DNA of 35,698 bases from an uncultured SAR86 cluster bacterium (lineage in GTDB: Bacteria; Pseudomonadota; Gammaproteobacteria; Magnimaribacterales; D2472), in assembly GCA_902517425.1 (NCBI GenBank), contig CABYCI010000008.1, forward strand, positions 1-35,698. Reading direction: 5' to 3'. Within the stretch, counting starts at the first letter, position 1; every line of letters starts with the position of its first letter. The notes under the pieces were generated by a model that was given only the letters and a program-made list of their open reading frames with translations, made no database searches and was not told where the DNA came from. This document shows, piece by piece, positions 19,427 to 29,121 of this stretch. The position numbers and the translations under genes are program-made.

Positions 19427-21037
19427 TTAATCTCTTTCTAAAGAAATAAATTTTGGATGATGGTGATCAAGAATATGAGGATTGTAGCCTTTAACATCAG
19501 CAGATAGCTGATATGCCCTAACGTATGTATAAAGAGGAATGATTGGCATATTATCAATAAGAATTGATTCAGCTTCCATTAATAGTTTATATCTTTCTTC
19601 TTGATTATTTGTAGAGTTAGCTTTTTGTACTATTGCATCAAACTCTGGATCTTCCCATCCAGTTTTGTTATTTCCTCTGTTGGGACGCATTAAGTCAAGA
19701 AAGGTATTTGGATCCTCATAATCCCCTATCCATCCAGCTCTTGAAACTTGAAAGTCACCAACCATTTCTCTACTTAAATAAACTTTCCAATCTTGGTTAA
19801 CAAGCTCAACTTCTATTCCAAGATTTTGCTGCCACATCTGTTGAATTGCCAATGCTATCTTACGATGATCTTCATTGGTATTGAACAAAATCTCCAGCTT
19901 AGGAAAAGGATTTGAATCTGAATACCCAGCTTCAAGCATAAGTTGTTTTGCAAGCTTTGGATCAAAAGGAATTTCCGTATCAGGATAATATCCATTTGAT
20001 CCGGGAGGTGTAAATGAGTATGCGGGCAATTGTCCACATTTCGTTACCTTTTCAACTATAGCTTTTCTATCAATTGTATAGGCCAACGCCTTTCTCACTT
20101 TTACATCATTTAAGTAAGGATTGTTTGTATTTAGTCTGTAAAAATATTGGCCCATATATGGATCAATTCTAAGATCAGGATTCTTTTCTTCAATATATAT
20201 TGGGCATTTTTGTGAAGGTAAGGTTGAAGTTAAATGAAGTTGACCTGCTCTGAACATTCTATCCTCTGTCATGACATTTGAAACTGGATAAAAATGCATT
20301 TCATTTAATTTAACTTTTGAAGCATCCCAATAATGCGGATTTTTTTCAACAACAATTTTATTATTTAGTTCCCATGTCTTTAGCTGAAATGGTCCATTGC
20401 ATACGAAATTTCCTGGTCTTGTCCACTGACCATTTCTATCATCAATCGTTCCATGTTTTAAAACAGTTTCCTTATGAACTGGCCAAGTACTGTAGTGACT
20501 TAGCAGACCTAGAAAAAAAGGTGTCGGAGTTTTTAGATTTACTTTTAAAGTATGATCGTCAATAGCTTTTACACCAACTTCATCAAAATTATTAGTTTGG
20601 CCAGTATGGTATTCTTCGGCGCCTTCCAAATAGTAGAGCATATCAGGATATTGTGAGCCTAGACTTGCAGTAAGAATTCTCATCCAAGACCAGACAAAAT
20701 CGTCAGCAGTCATAACTTCACCATTTGACCACCTAGCATTTTTGTTTAAATTAAAAATATATTCTTTACCATCATCACTTATTGTCCATGACTCAGCAAC
20801 ACCTGGTAAGTTTCCTTCGCCATAAGGATTAGCTATGGTTAACCCTTCACATAAAGCAATTAAAATATGATGTTCTGGGACACCTGTAACGACATGAGGG
20901 TCAATCCCTTGTGGTTCGGACCCATTTCCAAAATGAAAGACACCCGATTCAATAGCGGAATCTACTGGTGATACACTTTTTGAACAACCATAAAACAAAA
21001 TAAATATTAGCGGAAATATAATTAATTTTTTAAACAT
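19427..21037 (-). CDS. oppA: Peptide ABC transporter substrate-binding lipoprotein, OppA-like (SBP_bac_5)
   Basis: Lipobox 'FILFYGC'; 'NGSEPQGIDPHVVTGVPEHHILIALCEGL', 'DDFVWSWMRILT', 'KVRKALAYTIDRKAIVEKVTKCGQLPAYSFTPPG'. Confidence 0.93.
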   Translation of the reverse strand: MFKKLIIFPLIFILFYGCSKSVSPVDSAIESGVFHFGNGSEPQGIDPHVVTGVPEHHILIALCEGLTIANPYGEGNLPGVAESWTISDDGKEYIFNLNKNARWSNGEVMTADDFVWSWMRILTASLGSQYPDMLYYLEGAEEYHTGQTNNFDEVGVKAIDDHTLKVNLKTPTPFFLGLLSHYSTWPVHKETVLKHGTIDDRNGQWTRPGNFVCNGPFQLKTWELNNKIVVEKNPHYWDASKVKLNEMHFYPVSNVMTEDRMFRAGQLHLTSTLPSQKCPIYIEEKNPDLRIDPYMGQYFYRLNTNNPYLNDVKVRKALAYTIDRKAIVEKVTKCGQLPAYSFTPPGSNGYYPDTEIPFDPKLAKQLMLEAGYSDSNPFPKLEILFNTNEDHRKIALAIQQMWQQNLGIEVELVNQDWKVYLSREMVGDFQVSRAGWIGDYEDPNTFLDLMRPNRGNNKTGWEDPEFDAIVQKANSTNNQEERYKLLMEAESILIDNMPIIPLYTYVRAYQLSADVKGYNPHILDHHHPKFISLERD

Positions 21038-21048
21038 AGGTTTCCTTT

Positions 21049-22923
21049 TTAAAATATAAGATTATTTAAATTAACTCTCGCCGATTCAAAAACATCATTA
21101 TTGATTATTTCTGACATTTTTGATGCCAATCTATCTTGACCAAAAGAATTGTATTCCTCTATTACTGAATTAATTTCATCTTCAGTCAGTTGATTGAAGC
21201 TGTTTATTTCAACAATATACTTATCACCATTATTAGCATTCATATTAATCGTATCACCAGACATGCTGTTAAATATTTCAACCAATATCTCCTGAGGCAG
21301 AAGAGATGAATATCTTTTTACATCTACAAAAGTATCCTCTGTAATATAGCTGTAAGCTCCTATGAAGGCATTCTGATCATCGCTGCTTTCTATTGAAGAT
21401 AGCTCATTATCCATTAGTGCAAGTTTTTCGATTGCTTTGGTTTCAGAAAGTAAATCGGCAACATCTTCTGCAACTATTTCAAATGGTTGTATTGCGGGCT
21501 CGATAATTGATGTTACAGCTAGAACTATTACTTTATCACCTAACTCAATTGCATAAGGCTCATTAACTGATGAATCCATTGAAAATATATAATCTTTAAT
21601 TTCAATGTTAGGTATAAAGAAGTCAAAATTAGACTCCGTGAATGAACCGCCTTCAGAAATATCTTTTGTTATATTTTCAGCAATTTCCTCAATAGAGCTA
21701 TTATCTAAAATCATATCCTCCAAAGAATTGAAATCATCGTTCATCAAAGCCAAAGATTCTGTTTCAATTAATTCATTTTTTACATCGTTTTTAATTTGTT
21801 CTTCAGATACTGGTTCTAGTATGTTTATTTCTGTAACTTTTAATATATGAAAAGTATCTTCTAATTCAATAATGTTACTGAATTCATTTAAATCAAGATT
21901 TTGTATGCCTGCTTCAAATTCTTCAGGAAAAATATCACTATCAAAATAATCAAGATCACCACCATTATCTTTAGTAATAAAATCTTCACTATACAAACCA
22001 GCAACTTCTACAAAGTCATTCCCATCAATGAGAAGCTTTTCAACTTCACTTATTTTATCAAAGGCGAGTTCGGAAGAATCATAATTATTTTTATCTATCA
22101 TGATGTGAGAGATTCTTGTCTGAGCACTGCTATCAAATCTTGATAAATAATCCTGATATGAACTGTCTAAAAATCCTTCTGGAATTTTTACATTTTCTTT
22201 GTATTCAGACTGATCTAGTAGAATATATTTAAAACCTCTTTCTTCTTGAGAAAAAAATAAAATTTGGTTGTTGTCATAATAATCAATAAGTTCTGATGAT
22301 GTATTAACAATTTGACCTTTTAGGCCCTCATAACTAATTTTTATAAAATTAATATCTGACGTTTTCTCTAACAAAGAAGCAAGTTCAAAGATTTCATTTT
22401 GAGTTGCAAAATTAATTCCACTTAAAGAGCTTCTGTATAATTCTGAAGCTAATAGACTTGTCATAAGCTCAATATAACTTTCCTTGGTGTAACCATTGGA
22501 GTTCACTTGAGCTTCATAAACATTTTCATCGAACATACCATCAATTTGAAATTGGGGATTTTGAACGATTCCTTTTTTCGCGTCGGTAACAGTATTGTCA
22601 TTAAAAAATCCTAGCGACCTTGCGCCAGCTTGAAGAACTTTTTGTACTATTAATTCTTGTTTAATAGATTCAGACCTAACATCCTCATCAAGCATATCAA
22701 AATCAAACTCTTCTCCATAAACGCTTTGAAATCTTTGAACGGCAGTATTAGATGCTAGTTGTAAATCGGCTTCGGTAACATCTTCACCATTGATACTCCC
22801 AAAAGATCCGCCAAATGCACCTGTCAACGACCCTGTACCTAAAAAAACAAAAGGAAGAGCGCACACCAATACTATAAAAATAAGTCTGGGGCCGGTAAGA
22901 AAATTTCTGAGTGATTCCATCAT
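21049..22923 (-). CDS. ppiD: PpiD-like periplasmic folding chaperone / peptidyl-prolyl isomerase (SurA_N + PpiC domains)
   Basis: N-terminal TM anchor, 'INGEDVTEADLQ' SurA-N-like region, PpiC-like 'TRISHIMIDKNNYDSSELAFDKISEVEKLLIDGNDFVEVAGLYSED...KDNGGDLDYFDSDIFPEEFEAGI'; located downstream of hupB. Confidence 0.9.
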   Translation of the reverse strand: MMESLRNFLTGPRLIFIVLVCALPFVFLGTGSLTGAFGGSFGSINGEDVTEADLQLASNTAVQRFQSVYGEEFDFDMLDEDVRSESIKQELIVQKVLQAGARSLGFFNDNTVTDAKKGIVQNPQFQIDGMFDENVYEAQVNSNGYTKESYIELMTSLLASELYRSSLSGINFATQNEIFELASLLEKTSDINFIKISYEGLKGQIVNTSSELIDYYDNNQILFFSQEERGFKYILLDQSEYKENVKIPEGFLDSSYQDYLSRFDSSAQTRISHIMIDKNNYDSSELAFDKISEVEKLLIDGNDFVEVAGLYSEDFITKDNGGDLDYFDSDIFPEEFEAGIQNLDLNEFSNIIELEDTFHILKVTEINILEPVSEEQIKNDVKNELIETESLALMNDDFNSLEDMILDNSSIEEIAENITKDISEGGSFTESNFDFFIPNIEIKDYIFSMDSSVNEPYAIELGDKVIVLAVTSIIEPAIQPFEIVAEDVADLLSETKAIEKLALMDNELSSIESSDDQNAFIGAYSYITEDTFVDVKRYSSLLPQEILVEIFNSMSGDTINMNANNGDKYIVEINSFNQLTEDEINSVIEEYNSFGQDRLASKMSEIINNDVFESARVNLNNLIF

Positions 22924-22932
22924 AGTGGCGAT

Positions 22933-22938
22933 ATTATA
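22933..22938 (-). promoter_or_regulatory. Putative -10 element (TATAAT) for ppiD, directly after the hupB terminator
   Basis: Minus strand ...TTTTTTTTATTC-TATAAT-ATCGCCACT-ATGATG; perfect -10 consensus, N9 to ATG, no SD, weak -35. Confidence 0.4.
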
Positions 22939-22942
22939 GAAT

Positions 22943-22970
22943 AAAAAAAAGGGTGCGTAAGCACCCTTTT
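22943..22970 (-). terminator. Intrinsic terminator of hupB
   Basis: aaaagggtgc-gtaa-gcaccctttt hairpin (22947-22970) with an A8 run (22943-22950), giving a minus-strand U-tract. Confidence 0.88.
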
Positions 22971-22985
22971 TAAAGTTATGAATTC

Positions 22986-23264
22986 TTAACTGTTTTTAAC
23001 AGTATCTTTAAGACCTTTACCAGCTTTGAAACCTGGAACTTTTGAAGCTGGAATGTGCATAGCAGCACCAGTTTGAGGGTTTCTACCTTCTCTAGCAGCT
23101 CTATGTCTTACTGAGAATGTTCCAAAACCAACTAAAGCAACTGGATCACCTTTACCCAAGGCACCTGAAATTCCATCTAAAACTGCATCAACAGCTCGGC
23201 CTGCTTCAGCTTTTGACATATCAGCGCTTCCTGCAACTGCATCAACTAAATCTGATTTATTCAT
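22986..23264 (-). CDS. hupB: DNA-binding protein HU
   Basis: '[32 protein letters not shown]', '[22 protein letters not shown]', '[19 protein letters not shown]'; SD GAGGAG. Confidence 0.97.
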   Translation of the reverse strand: MNKSDLVDAVAGSADMSKAEAGRAVDAVLDGISGALGKGDPVALVGFGTFSVRHRAAREGRNPQTGAAMHIPASKVPGFKAGKGLKDTVKNS

Positions 23265-23309
23265 ATTTAAATACTCCTCTGTGATAATTTATTTAATAAA
23301 TACCCCTCT

Positions 23310-23338
23310 ATCAAAAGCTTTTTAGTGTTAAAAGTCAA
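23310..23338 (-). promoter_or_regulatory. Putative sigma70 promoter of hupB
   Basis: Minus strand TTGACT (23333-23338) - N17 - TTTGAT (23310-23315) in the lon-hupB gap. Confidence 0.45.
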
Positions 23339-23353
23339 GTAAATAAAGGGTTT

Positions 23354-25750
23354 TTAGTGAGTTTGCTTATTTTCAGATTTTGGAGAATTTTTAGTTTTCT
23401 GAGTCTTGATTTTTTTTGATGCTGGTGCTGGTTCCTCAACAAGCGCCGACGAAATTACTTCATCAATCCACTCAACTGGAATGATATTTAAAGATTTAGT
23501 AATTTGATCTGGAATTTCTTGAAGATCTGGTTCATTCTCTTTAGGTATGATCACATTTTTTATGCCGCCTCTTTTGGCAGCAAGCAGTTTTTCTTTTAGT
23601 CCACCAATTTTTAATATTTGTCCTCTAAGAGTAATTTCTCCAGTCATAGCAGTATCTGCTCTAACAGGAATACCTGTAAAGACAGATATTAAAGAGATAG
23701 CCATTGCTCCGCCGGCGCTAGGGCCATCTTTTGGAGTTGCACCCTCTGGAACATGAATATGTACGTCATATTTTTCGTAGAAATTGGGGTTAATGCCTAA
23801 AGTTTCTGCTCTTGATCTAACTACGGTCAATGCAGCTTGAATTGATTCTTGCATTACATCACCCAAGGAACCAGTTTTTATTACTCTTCCTTTTCCATCA
23901 ATATGAGAGGCTTCAATAGTTAATAACTCGCCACCAACCTCTGTCCAGGCGAGTCCTGTTACTTGACCAATTGAATTGTCTTTTTCTGCAATACCATACT
24001 TAAATTTCTTAACACCAGAATATTTTTCAATATTTTTAGTATTAATAGTTGTTGGTGAAGAATCTGCCTTATCTGAAATTAATCTTTCTTTAACAACTTT
24101 TCTTAAGATTTTTGCAATCTGTCTTTCAAGGCCTCTTACGCCAGCCTCTCTTGTGTAATATCTTATCAATGAAAGAATTACATTTTTATTAAATTTAATT
24201 TCTTTTTCTTTCAGGCCATTTCTTTTCATCTGTTTTGGCAGCAAATATTTATCTGCAATATTAACTTTTTCATCTTCGATATAACCTGGAATCCTAATAA
24301 TCTCCATTCTGTCTAGCAACGGTGTTGGAATATTTAAGCTATTTGCTGTACAAACAAACATAACTTCAGATAAGTCATAATCTACTTCAAGATAATGATC
24401 ACTAAATGTATTATTTTGTTCTGGGTCAAGGACCTCTAATAAAGCAGAAGCAGGATCTCCTCTATGATCCATTCCAATTTTATCAATCTCATCAAGTAAA
24501 AATAACGGATTTTTAACACCTACTTTTGTAAGCTTTTGAATAATCTTTCCTGGCATAGATCCTATGTATGTTCTTCTGTGTCCCCTAATTTCTGATTCAT
24601 CCCGTACACCACCAAGCGACATTCTTGCAAATTTTCTGTTTGTAGCTCGAGCAATTGATTCTCCAAGTGAAGTTTTTCCTACTCCAGGAGGACCAACTAA
24701 ACATAGCACTGGAGCCTTCATAGTCTTAACTCTCTTTTGAACGGCTAAATACTCAACAATTCTTTCTTTTACTTCTTCAAGACCATAATGATCTTCTTCA
24801 AGAATATCCATTGATGCTTTGATATCTGATTTAACTTTTGATTTCTTTTTCCAAGGTACATCAACTAAACAATCTAAATATGTTCTAACCACAGATGCTT
24901 CGGCAGATGATGGAGCCATATGTTTAAATTTAGCTAGTTCACTTTTAGCTTTCTTTAAAGCCTCTTTGGTCATTCCAACATCATGAATCTTTCTTTCAAG
25001 GTTTTCTAATTCGTCACCCTCTTCACCAATCTCACCAAGCTCCTTTTGAGCAGCTTTGATTTGCTCGTTAAGATAATACTCTCTTTGAGATTTTTCCATT
25101 TGCTTCTTAACTCTATCTCTAATCTTTTTTTCAACATCTACAACATCAAGCTGAGATTCAATAAAAGTTAAAACCTTTTCTGCTCTACTCTTTAAATCAA
25201 CTATTTCAAGAATTTCTTGTTTCTTTAACGTCTCTATAGGAAGGTGCCCAGTTATCGTGTCAATTAATCTTGATAAATCATCTAATGAATCAACTGTGGA
25301 TACGATTTCAGGAGGAATTCGCTTTGTAATGCCAATGTAATCTTCAAATTTAGCTTTAATTAATCGAACAAGATTTTTTGATTCATTGCTTTTTATTGGA
25401 AGGTCAACAGCTTCTATTACTCTTGCTACAGTATATGTGTCTTTTTCTACGATCTTTTCAATTGCGCATCTTTTATCGCCCTCAACAAGAACCTTCATGG
25501 TTCCATCTGGAAGCTTAATTAGCTGGAGAAGGTTGCTAATTGAAGCAAATTTATGAAGATCATCTATTGATGGATCTTCCAAAGCTGCATCTTTTTGACT
25601 AACTAATACAAGTTTTTTGTTAGAAGACATTGCAACATTTAATGCTTCTACAGATTTTGGACGCCCAACAAATAAGGTAGTTACGATTCCAGGGAAAACA
25701 ACAACATCTCTTAAGGGTATTAGTGGTAGATCAGACTTTATTTCGCTCAT
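23354..25750 (-). CDS. lon: ATP-dependent protease Lon
   Basis: 'LPLIPLRDVVVFPGIVTTLFVGR', Walker A 'LVGPPGVGKTSLGESIARA', 'HVPEGATPKDGPSAGGAM' (catalytic Ser), 'EKLLAAKRGGIKNVIIPKENE' (catalytic Lys). Confidence 0.98.
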   Translation of the reverse strand: MSEIKSDLPLIPLRDVVVFPGIVTTLFVGRPKSVEALNVAMSSNKKLVLVSQKDAALEDPSIDDLHKFASISNLLQLIKLPDGTMKVLVEGDKRCAIEKIVEKDTYTVARVIEAVDLPIKSNESKNLVRLIKAKFEDYIGITKRIPPEIVSTVDSLDDLSRLIDTITGHLPIETLKKQEILEIVDLKSRAEKVLTFIESQLDVVDVEKKIRDRVKKQMEKSQREYYLNEQIKAAQKELGEIGEEGDELENLERKIHDVGMTKEALKKAKSELAKFKHMAPSSAEASVVRTYLDCLVDVPWKKKSKVKSDIKASMDILEEDHYGLEEVKERIVEYLAVQKRVKTMKAPVLCLVGPPGVGKTSLGESIARATNRKFARMSLGGVRDESEIRGHRRTYIGSMPGKIIQKLTKVGVKNPLFLLDEIDKIGMDHRGDPASALLEVLDPEQNNTFSDHYLEVDYDLSEVMFVCTANSLNIPTPLLDRMEIIRIPGYIEDEKVNIADKYLLPKQMKRNGLKEKEIKFNKNVILSLIRYYTREAGVRGLERQIAKILRKVVKERLISDKADSSPTTINTKNIEKYSGVKKFKYGIAEKDNSIGQVTGLAWTEVGGELLTIEASHIDGKGRVIKTGSLGDVMQESIQAALTVVRSRAETLGINPNFYEKYDVHIHVPEGATPKDGPSAGGAMAISLISVFTGIPVRADTAMTGEITLRGQILKIGGLKEKLLAAKRGGIKNVIIPKENEPDLQEIPDQITKSLNIIPVEWIDEVISSALVEEPAPASKKIKTQKTKNSPKSENKQTH

Positions 25751-25754
25751 TGAA

Positions 25755-25784
25755 TTTATATTGGGACAACTAAATAAATATCAA
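25755..25784 (-). promoter_or_regulatory. Putative internal promoter of lon in the clpX-lon gap
   Basis: Minus strand TTGATA (25779-25784, overlapping the clpX stop) - N18 - TATAAA (25755-25760) - TTCA - ATG; 5/6 match at both hexamers. Confidence 0.45.
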
Positions 25785-27037
25785 TTACCAGATGAGGTTT
25801 TTTTAGGATTTGTTTTTAGCAGCTTTATTGGTTCAGTTTTTGACACTACAGTCTTTTCGTCAATTATGACTTTTTCAAGCTGATCATTTGGCAAGCCAAA
25901 CATTGTTTCCATCAAAAGCTCTTCCATGATTGATCTGAGGCCTCTAGCTCCAGTTTTTCTTTTTATTGCCTGTTTTGCAATCTCCTGTAATGCTTCATCT
26001 CTAAAAGACAATTCAACATCATCAATCTCAAATAAATGTTTATATTGATTAACTAAAGCATTTTTAGGTTCTTTTAAAATACGAACTAAGGCATCTTCAT
26101 CTAGCTCATGAAGATTAGATATAACTGGAAGACGGCCAACAAATTCTGGTATTAATCCATATTTAACAAGATCTTCTGGTTCAAGGTTATCTATATTAGT
26201 ATTTATTTTTTCTAAATTAGAATTTTTATCTACATTAGCACTAAAGCCTATACCTACTTTGTTAGTTCTTTGCTCTATAACTTTGTTTAGACCTGAGAAG
26301 GCTCCTCCACAAATAAATAAAATATTTGATGTATCGATTTGAATAAATTCTTGTTGAGGATGTTTTCTTCCTCCTTGAGGTGGAATAGAGGCAACAGTTC
26401 CTTCAATTAGTTTTAATAAAGCTTGTTGCACTCCCTCTCCAGATACATCTCTTGTTATAGATGGGTTATCAGACTTACGAGCAATTTTGTCAATTTCATC
26501 TATGTATACTATTCCTAGCTCAGCTTTTTCTGGATCATAATCTGCTTTTTGTAAAAGTTTTTGAATGATATTTTCGACATCCTCTCCGACATATCCTGCC
26601 TCTGTTAAAGTTGTTGCATCAGCAATTGTAAAGGGAACATTGAGCACCTTTGCAAGAGTTTGAGCTAGGAGTGTTTTGCCACTTCCAGTTGGTCCTAGCA
26701 ATAAAACATTACTCTTTTGTAATTCTACATCCTCATTTGATTTAGCTTTTTTGAGTCTTTTATAATGGTTATAGACTGCAACAGATAAAACTTTTTTTGC
26801 TTTCTCTTGACCAATCACATAATCATCGAGCTGATTAAAAATTTCTAAAGGTGATAATAAATGATCATATGTAACATCTTCATCACTTTTTATTTCTTCT
26901 TCAATAATATCGTTACATAGATCTACGCATTCATTGCAAATGTATACACTTGGGCCTGCTATTAATTTTTTTACGTCGTCTTGAACTTTTCCACAAAAAG
27001 AACAATTTAATTTATCTGATGAGCTATCCTTTACCAC
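25781..27037 (-). CDS. clpX: ATP-dependent Clp protease ATP-binding subunit ClpX (GTG start)
   Basis: Zinc finger '[30 protein letters not shown]', Walker A '[19 protein letters not shown]', '[13 protein letters not shown]', '[14 protein letters not shown]'. Confidence 0.98.
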   Translation of the reverse strand: MVKDSSSDKLNCSFCGKVQDDVKKLIAGPSVYICNECVDLCNDIIEEEIKSDEDVTYDHLLSPLEIFNQLDDYVIGQEKAKKVLSVAVYNHYKRLKKAKSNEDVELQKSNVLLLGPTGSGKTLLAQTLAKVLNVPFTIADATTLTEAGYVGEDVENIIQKLLQKADYDPEKAELGIVYIDEIDKIARKSDNPSITRDVSGEGVQQALLKLIEGTVASIPPQGGRKHPQQEFIQIDTSNILFICGGAFSGLNKVIEQRTNKVGIGFSANVDKNSNLEKINTNIDNLEPEDLVKYGLIPEFVGRLPVISNLHELDEDALVRILKEPKNALVNQYKHLFEIDDVELSFRDEALQEIAKQAIKRKTGARGLRSIMEELLMETMFGLPNDQLEKVIIDEKTVVSKTEPIKLLKTNPKKTSSGN

Positions 27038-27039
27038 TT

Positions 27040-27639
27040 TTATCCTCTTTGTTCCAAAATGCTATCTACTATTCCATATGACATTGCAGACTCTGCATCT
27101 AAAAAGTTATCTCTGTCTGTGTCTTTCTCAATTTTCTTTATAGAGTGTCCTGTATGTTTAGCTAATATCTCATTAACAATTTTCTTCATATGCAGAATTT
27201 CTTTTGCATGAATCTCAAAGTCAGATGCTTGGCCTTGGAACCCTCCTAATGGTTGATGAATCATTATTCTTGAATTAGGTAAAGCAAATCTTTTTTTATT
27301 ATCTCCACCAGCAAGCAAAAGAGCTCCCATACTAGCTGCTTGGCCTATACATAATGTTGAAATGGATGGTTTAACAAATTGCATGGTGTCATAGATGGCT
27401 AAACCTGCAGAAATACTTCCACCTGGTGAATTGATATAAATTGAAATATCCTTTTCTGGATTTTCTGATTCAAGGAAAAGTAACTGAGCAACCACTAGAT
27501 TTGAAATATAATCGTCAATCGGACCAGATAGAAAAATAACTCTTTCTTTTAAAAGTCTAGAATAAATATCAAATGACCTTTCACCTCTTGGCGTTTGTTC
27601 AATAACCATTGGGATTAAGGCTGATTGGATATCTGTCAT
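27040..27639 (-). CDS. clpP: ATP-dependent Clp protease proteolytic subunit ClpP
   Basis: '[33 protein letters not shown]', catalytic '[14 protein letters not shown]' and '[13 protein letters not shown]'. Confidence 0.98.
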   Translation of the reverse strand: MTDIQSALIPMVIEQTPRGERSFDIYSRLLKERVIFLSGPIDDYISNLVVAQLLFLESENPEKDISIYINSPGGSISAGLAIYDTMQFVKPSISTLCIGQAASMGALLLAGGDNKKRFALPNSRIMIHQPLGGFQGQASDFEIHAKEILHMKKIVNEILAKHTGHSIKKIEKDTDRDNFLDAESAMSYGIVDSILEQRG

Positions 27640-27642
27640 AAT

Positions 27643-28944
27643 TTATACCTGTTTATTTGCAAGTTCCGAAAATTTTATCACTTTCTTCTTAGATTTAAGT
27701 ACATTTTCTAATTTTTCAACCAATTGTTGCTCCAAAACTACCATTTTAAATTGTTCAAGTTGTTGGGGTTGACCGCTTATCCATTTCTTATATTGTTCTG
27801 CATCTTTGTATCTTTTGGACTCCTCTTCAATAAAACTGTCAATATCCTCTTTGCTAACAGTTATTTCAAAATGTTTAATCATTTCTGCAAATAAAAGGTC
27901 TAACCTGACTCTTTTTTCTGCTTTTTCGGTAAATGTATCTATTGGGAATAAATCATCACCTGCATTTTCTTCTGTATGTCCTATTCTCATTAAGGCATCT
28001 TTTCTCATTAAATCAGCCTGTTCATTTATAGTTGATATTGGAGCTTTAAAAGTATTGGTTTTTAATAAAGTTTCATACATCGATTCTTTGGTTAGTTCTT
28101 TTTCTTGAACACTTACTTCGTTGTTCATTCTTTTAATAATTTCTTCTTTAAATTCAGACTCATCCTTTACATCCATCTGAAGTTTTTCAAATAAATCTTT
28201 ATCTATTTTCGCCTCAGTAATTTCTTGAACATTTTTTAAATCAATTTCAAACTCTGCATCAACATTAGCTAAGTCTTTCTTAAAATAGTCTTCAGGAAAT
28301 TTACAATTAATTGTAAATTTTGAAGGTTTTTTACCTAATATTGAGTCTTCAAATCCTGGAATCATTGATTTGCTTCCTAAAATTAATTTAAAATCTTTTG
28401 AAGAATTTCCTTCAAATTCTTCGCCATCAATTTTTCCAAGAAAGTCTATTACAACCTGATCATCAAGCTGTGCTTCTCTTTTGACATCTTTCCAGTCGCC
28501 ATATCTTTTTAAAATATCTTCTACAGCTTTATCAATGTCGCTGTTTTCAATATCAATGGCAAACTCCTCATAGTTAGACCATCTTGAAAATTTTGGTTTA
28601 ATTTCAGGAAAAATTTCTATAATTGCAGAATATGTAAGCGGTTTTTTAGGATCTTCTGAATCAATAGTAACTTTTGGCGATGATGCTGGCCTTATTTCAT
28701 TTTCGGTAATAGCTTTTGGATATGATTCTTGTATAAGCTCATTTACAACCTCAGCATGAATGGATTGACCATATCTTTGTTCTAACACATCATCAGGTAC
28801 ATTGCCTTTTCTAAATCCATCAATCTTTGCTTTAGTCTTTATGTTTTTTATTTTTGCATCAAATTTTGCATCATAATTTCCAACATCTACTGATATGGTT
28901 ATTTTTCTTTCTAAGTCTTTTAATTTTTTTATTTTAACTTTCAT
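27643..28944 (-). CDS. tig: Trigger factor (peptidyl-prolyl isomerase chaperone)
   Basis: 'KIDGFRKGNVPDDVLEQRYGQSI' ribosome-docking signature, FKBP-like 'AQLDDQVVIDFLGKIDGEEFEGNSSKDFKLILGSKSMIPGFEDSILGKK'; upstream of clpP. Confidence 0.95.
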   Translation of the reverse strand: MKVKIKKLKDLERKITISVDVGNYDAKFDAKIKNIKTKAKIDGFRKGNVPDDVLEQRYGQSIHAEVVNELIQESYPKAITENEIRPASSPKVTIDSEDPKKPLTYSAIIEIFPEIKPKFSRWSNYEEFAIDIENSDIDKAVEDILKRYGDWKDVKREAQLDDQVVIDFLGKIDGEEFEGNSSKDFKLILGSKSMIPGFEDSILGKKPSKFTINCKFPEDYFKKDLANVDAEFEIDLKNVQEITEAKIDKDLFEKLQMDVKDESEFKEEIIKRMNNEVSVQEKELTKESMYETLLKTNTFKAPISTINEQADLMRKDALMRIGHTEENAGDDLFPIDTFTEKAEKRVRLDLLFAEMIKHFEITVSKEDIDSFIEEESKRYKDAEQYKKWISGQPQQLEQFKMVVLEQQLVEKLENVLKSKKKVIKFSELANKQV

Positions 28945-28957
28945 TTTTTTTCCTTAA

Positions 28958-29035
28958 TGGGGCGAGCGATGGGGTTCGAACCCACGGCCTCCGGAGCCAC
29001 AATCCAGCGCTCTAACCTACTGAGCTACGCCCGCC
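28958..29035 (-). tRNA. tRNA-His (GTG)
   Basis: Minus strand GGCGGGCGTAGCTCAGTAGGTTAGAGCGCTGGATTGTGGCTCCGGAGGCCGTGGGTTCGAACCCCATCGCTCGCCCCA; cloverleaf, G-1:C73 pair typical of tRNA-His, anticodon GTG, encoded CCA. Confidence 0.96.
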
Positions 29036-29121
29036 ACAAGACTCGGTATTATAGTTTAAAAAAAATTATTATCTATTTTTTTGTCATGCTAATATATTAT
29101 TGTCTATAGGGGTAATAAATA

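Noticed and set aside
20317-20565. 82-aa ORF antisense to oppA; similar antisense ORFs in ppiD, lon, gpsA and htpG
   Set aside because: No supporting motif, SD or intergenic placement.
27806-28108. 100-aa ORF antisense to tig
   Set aside because: Serine-rich antisense frame inside trigger factor; no RBS or domain.
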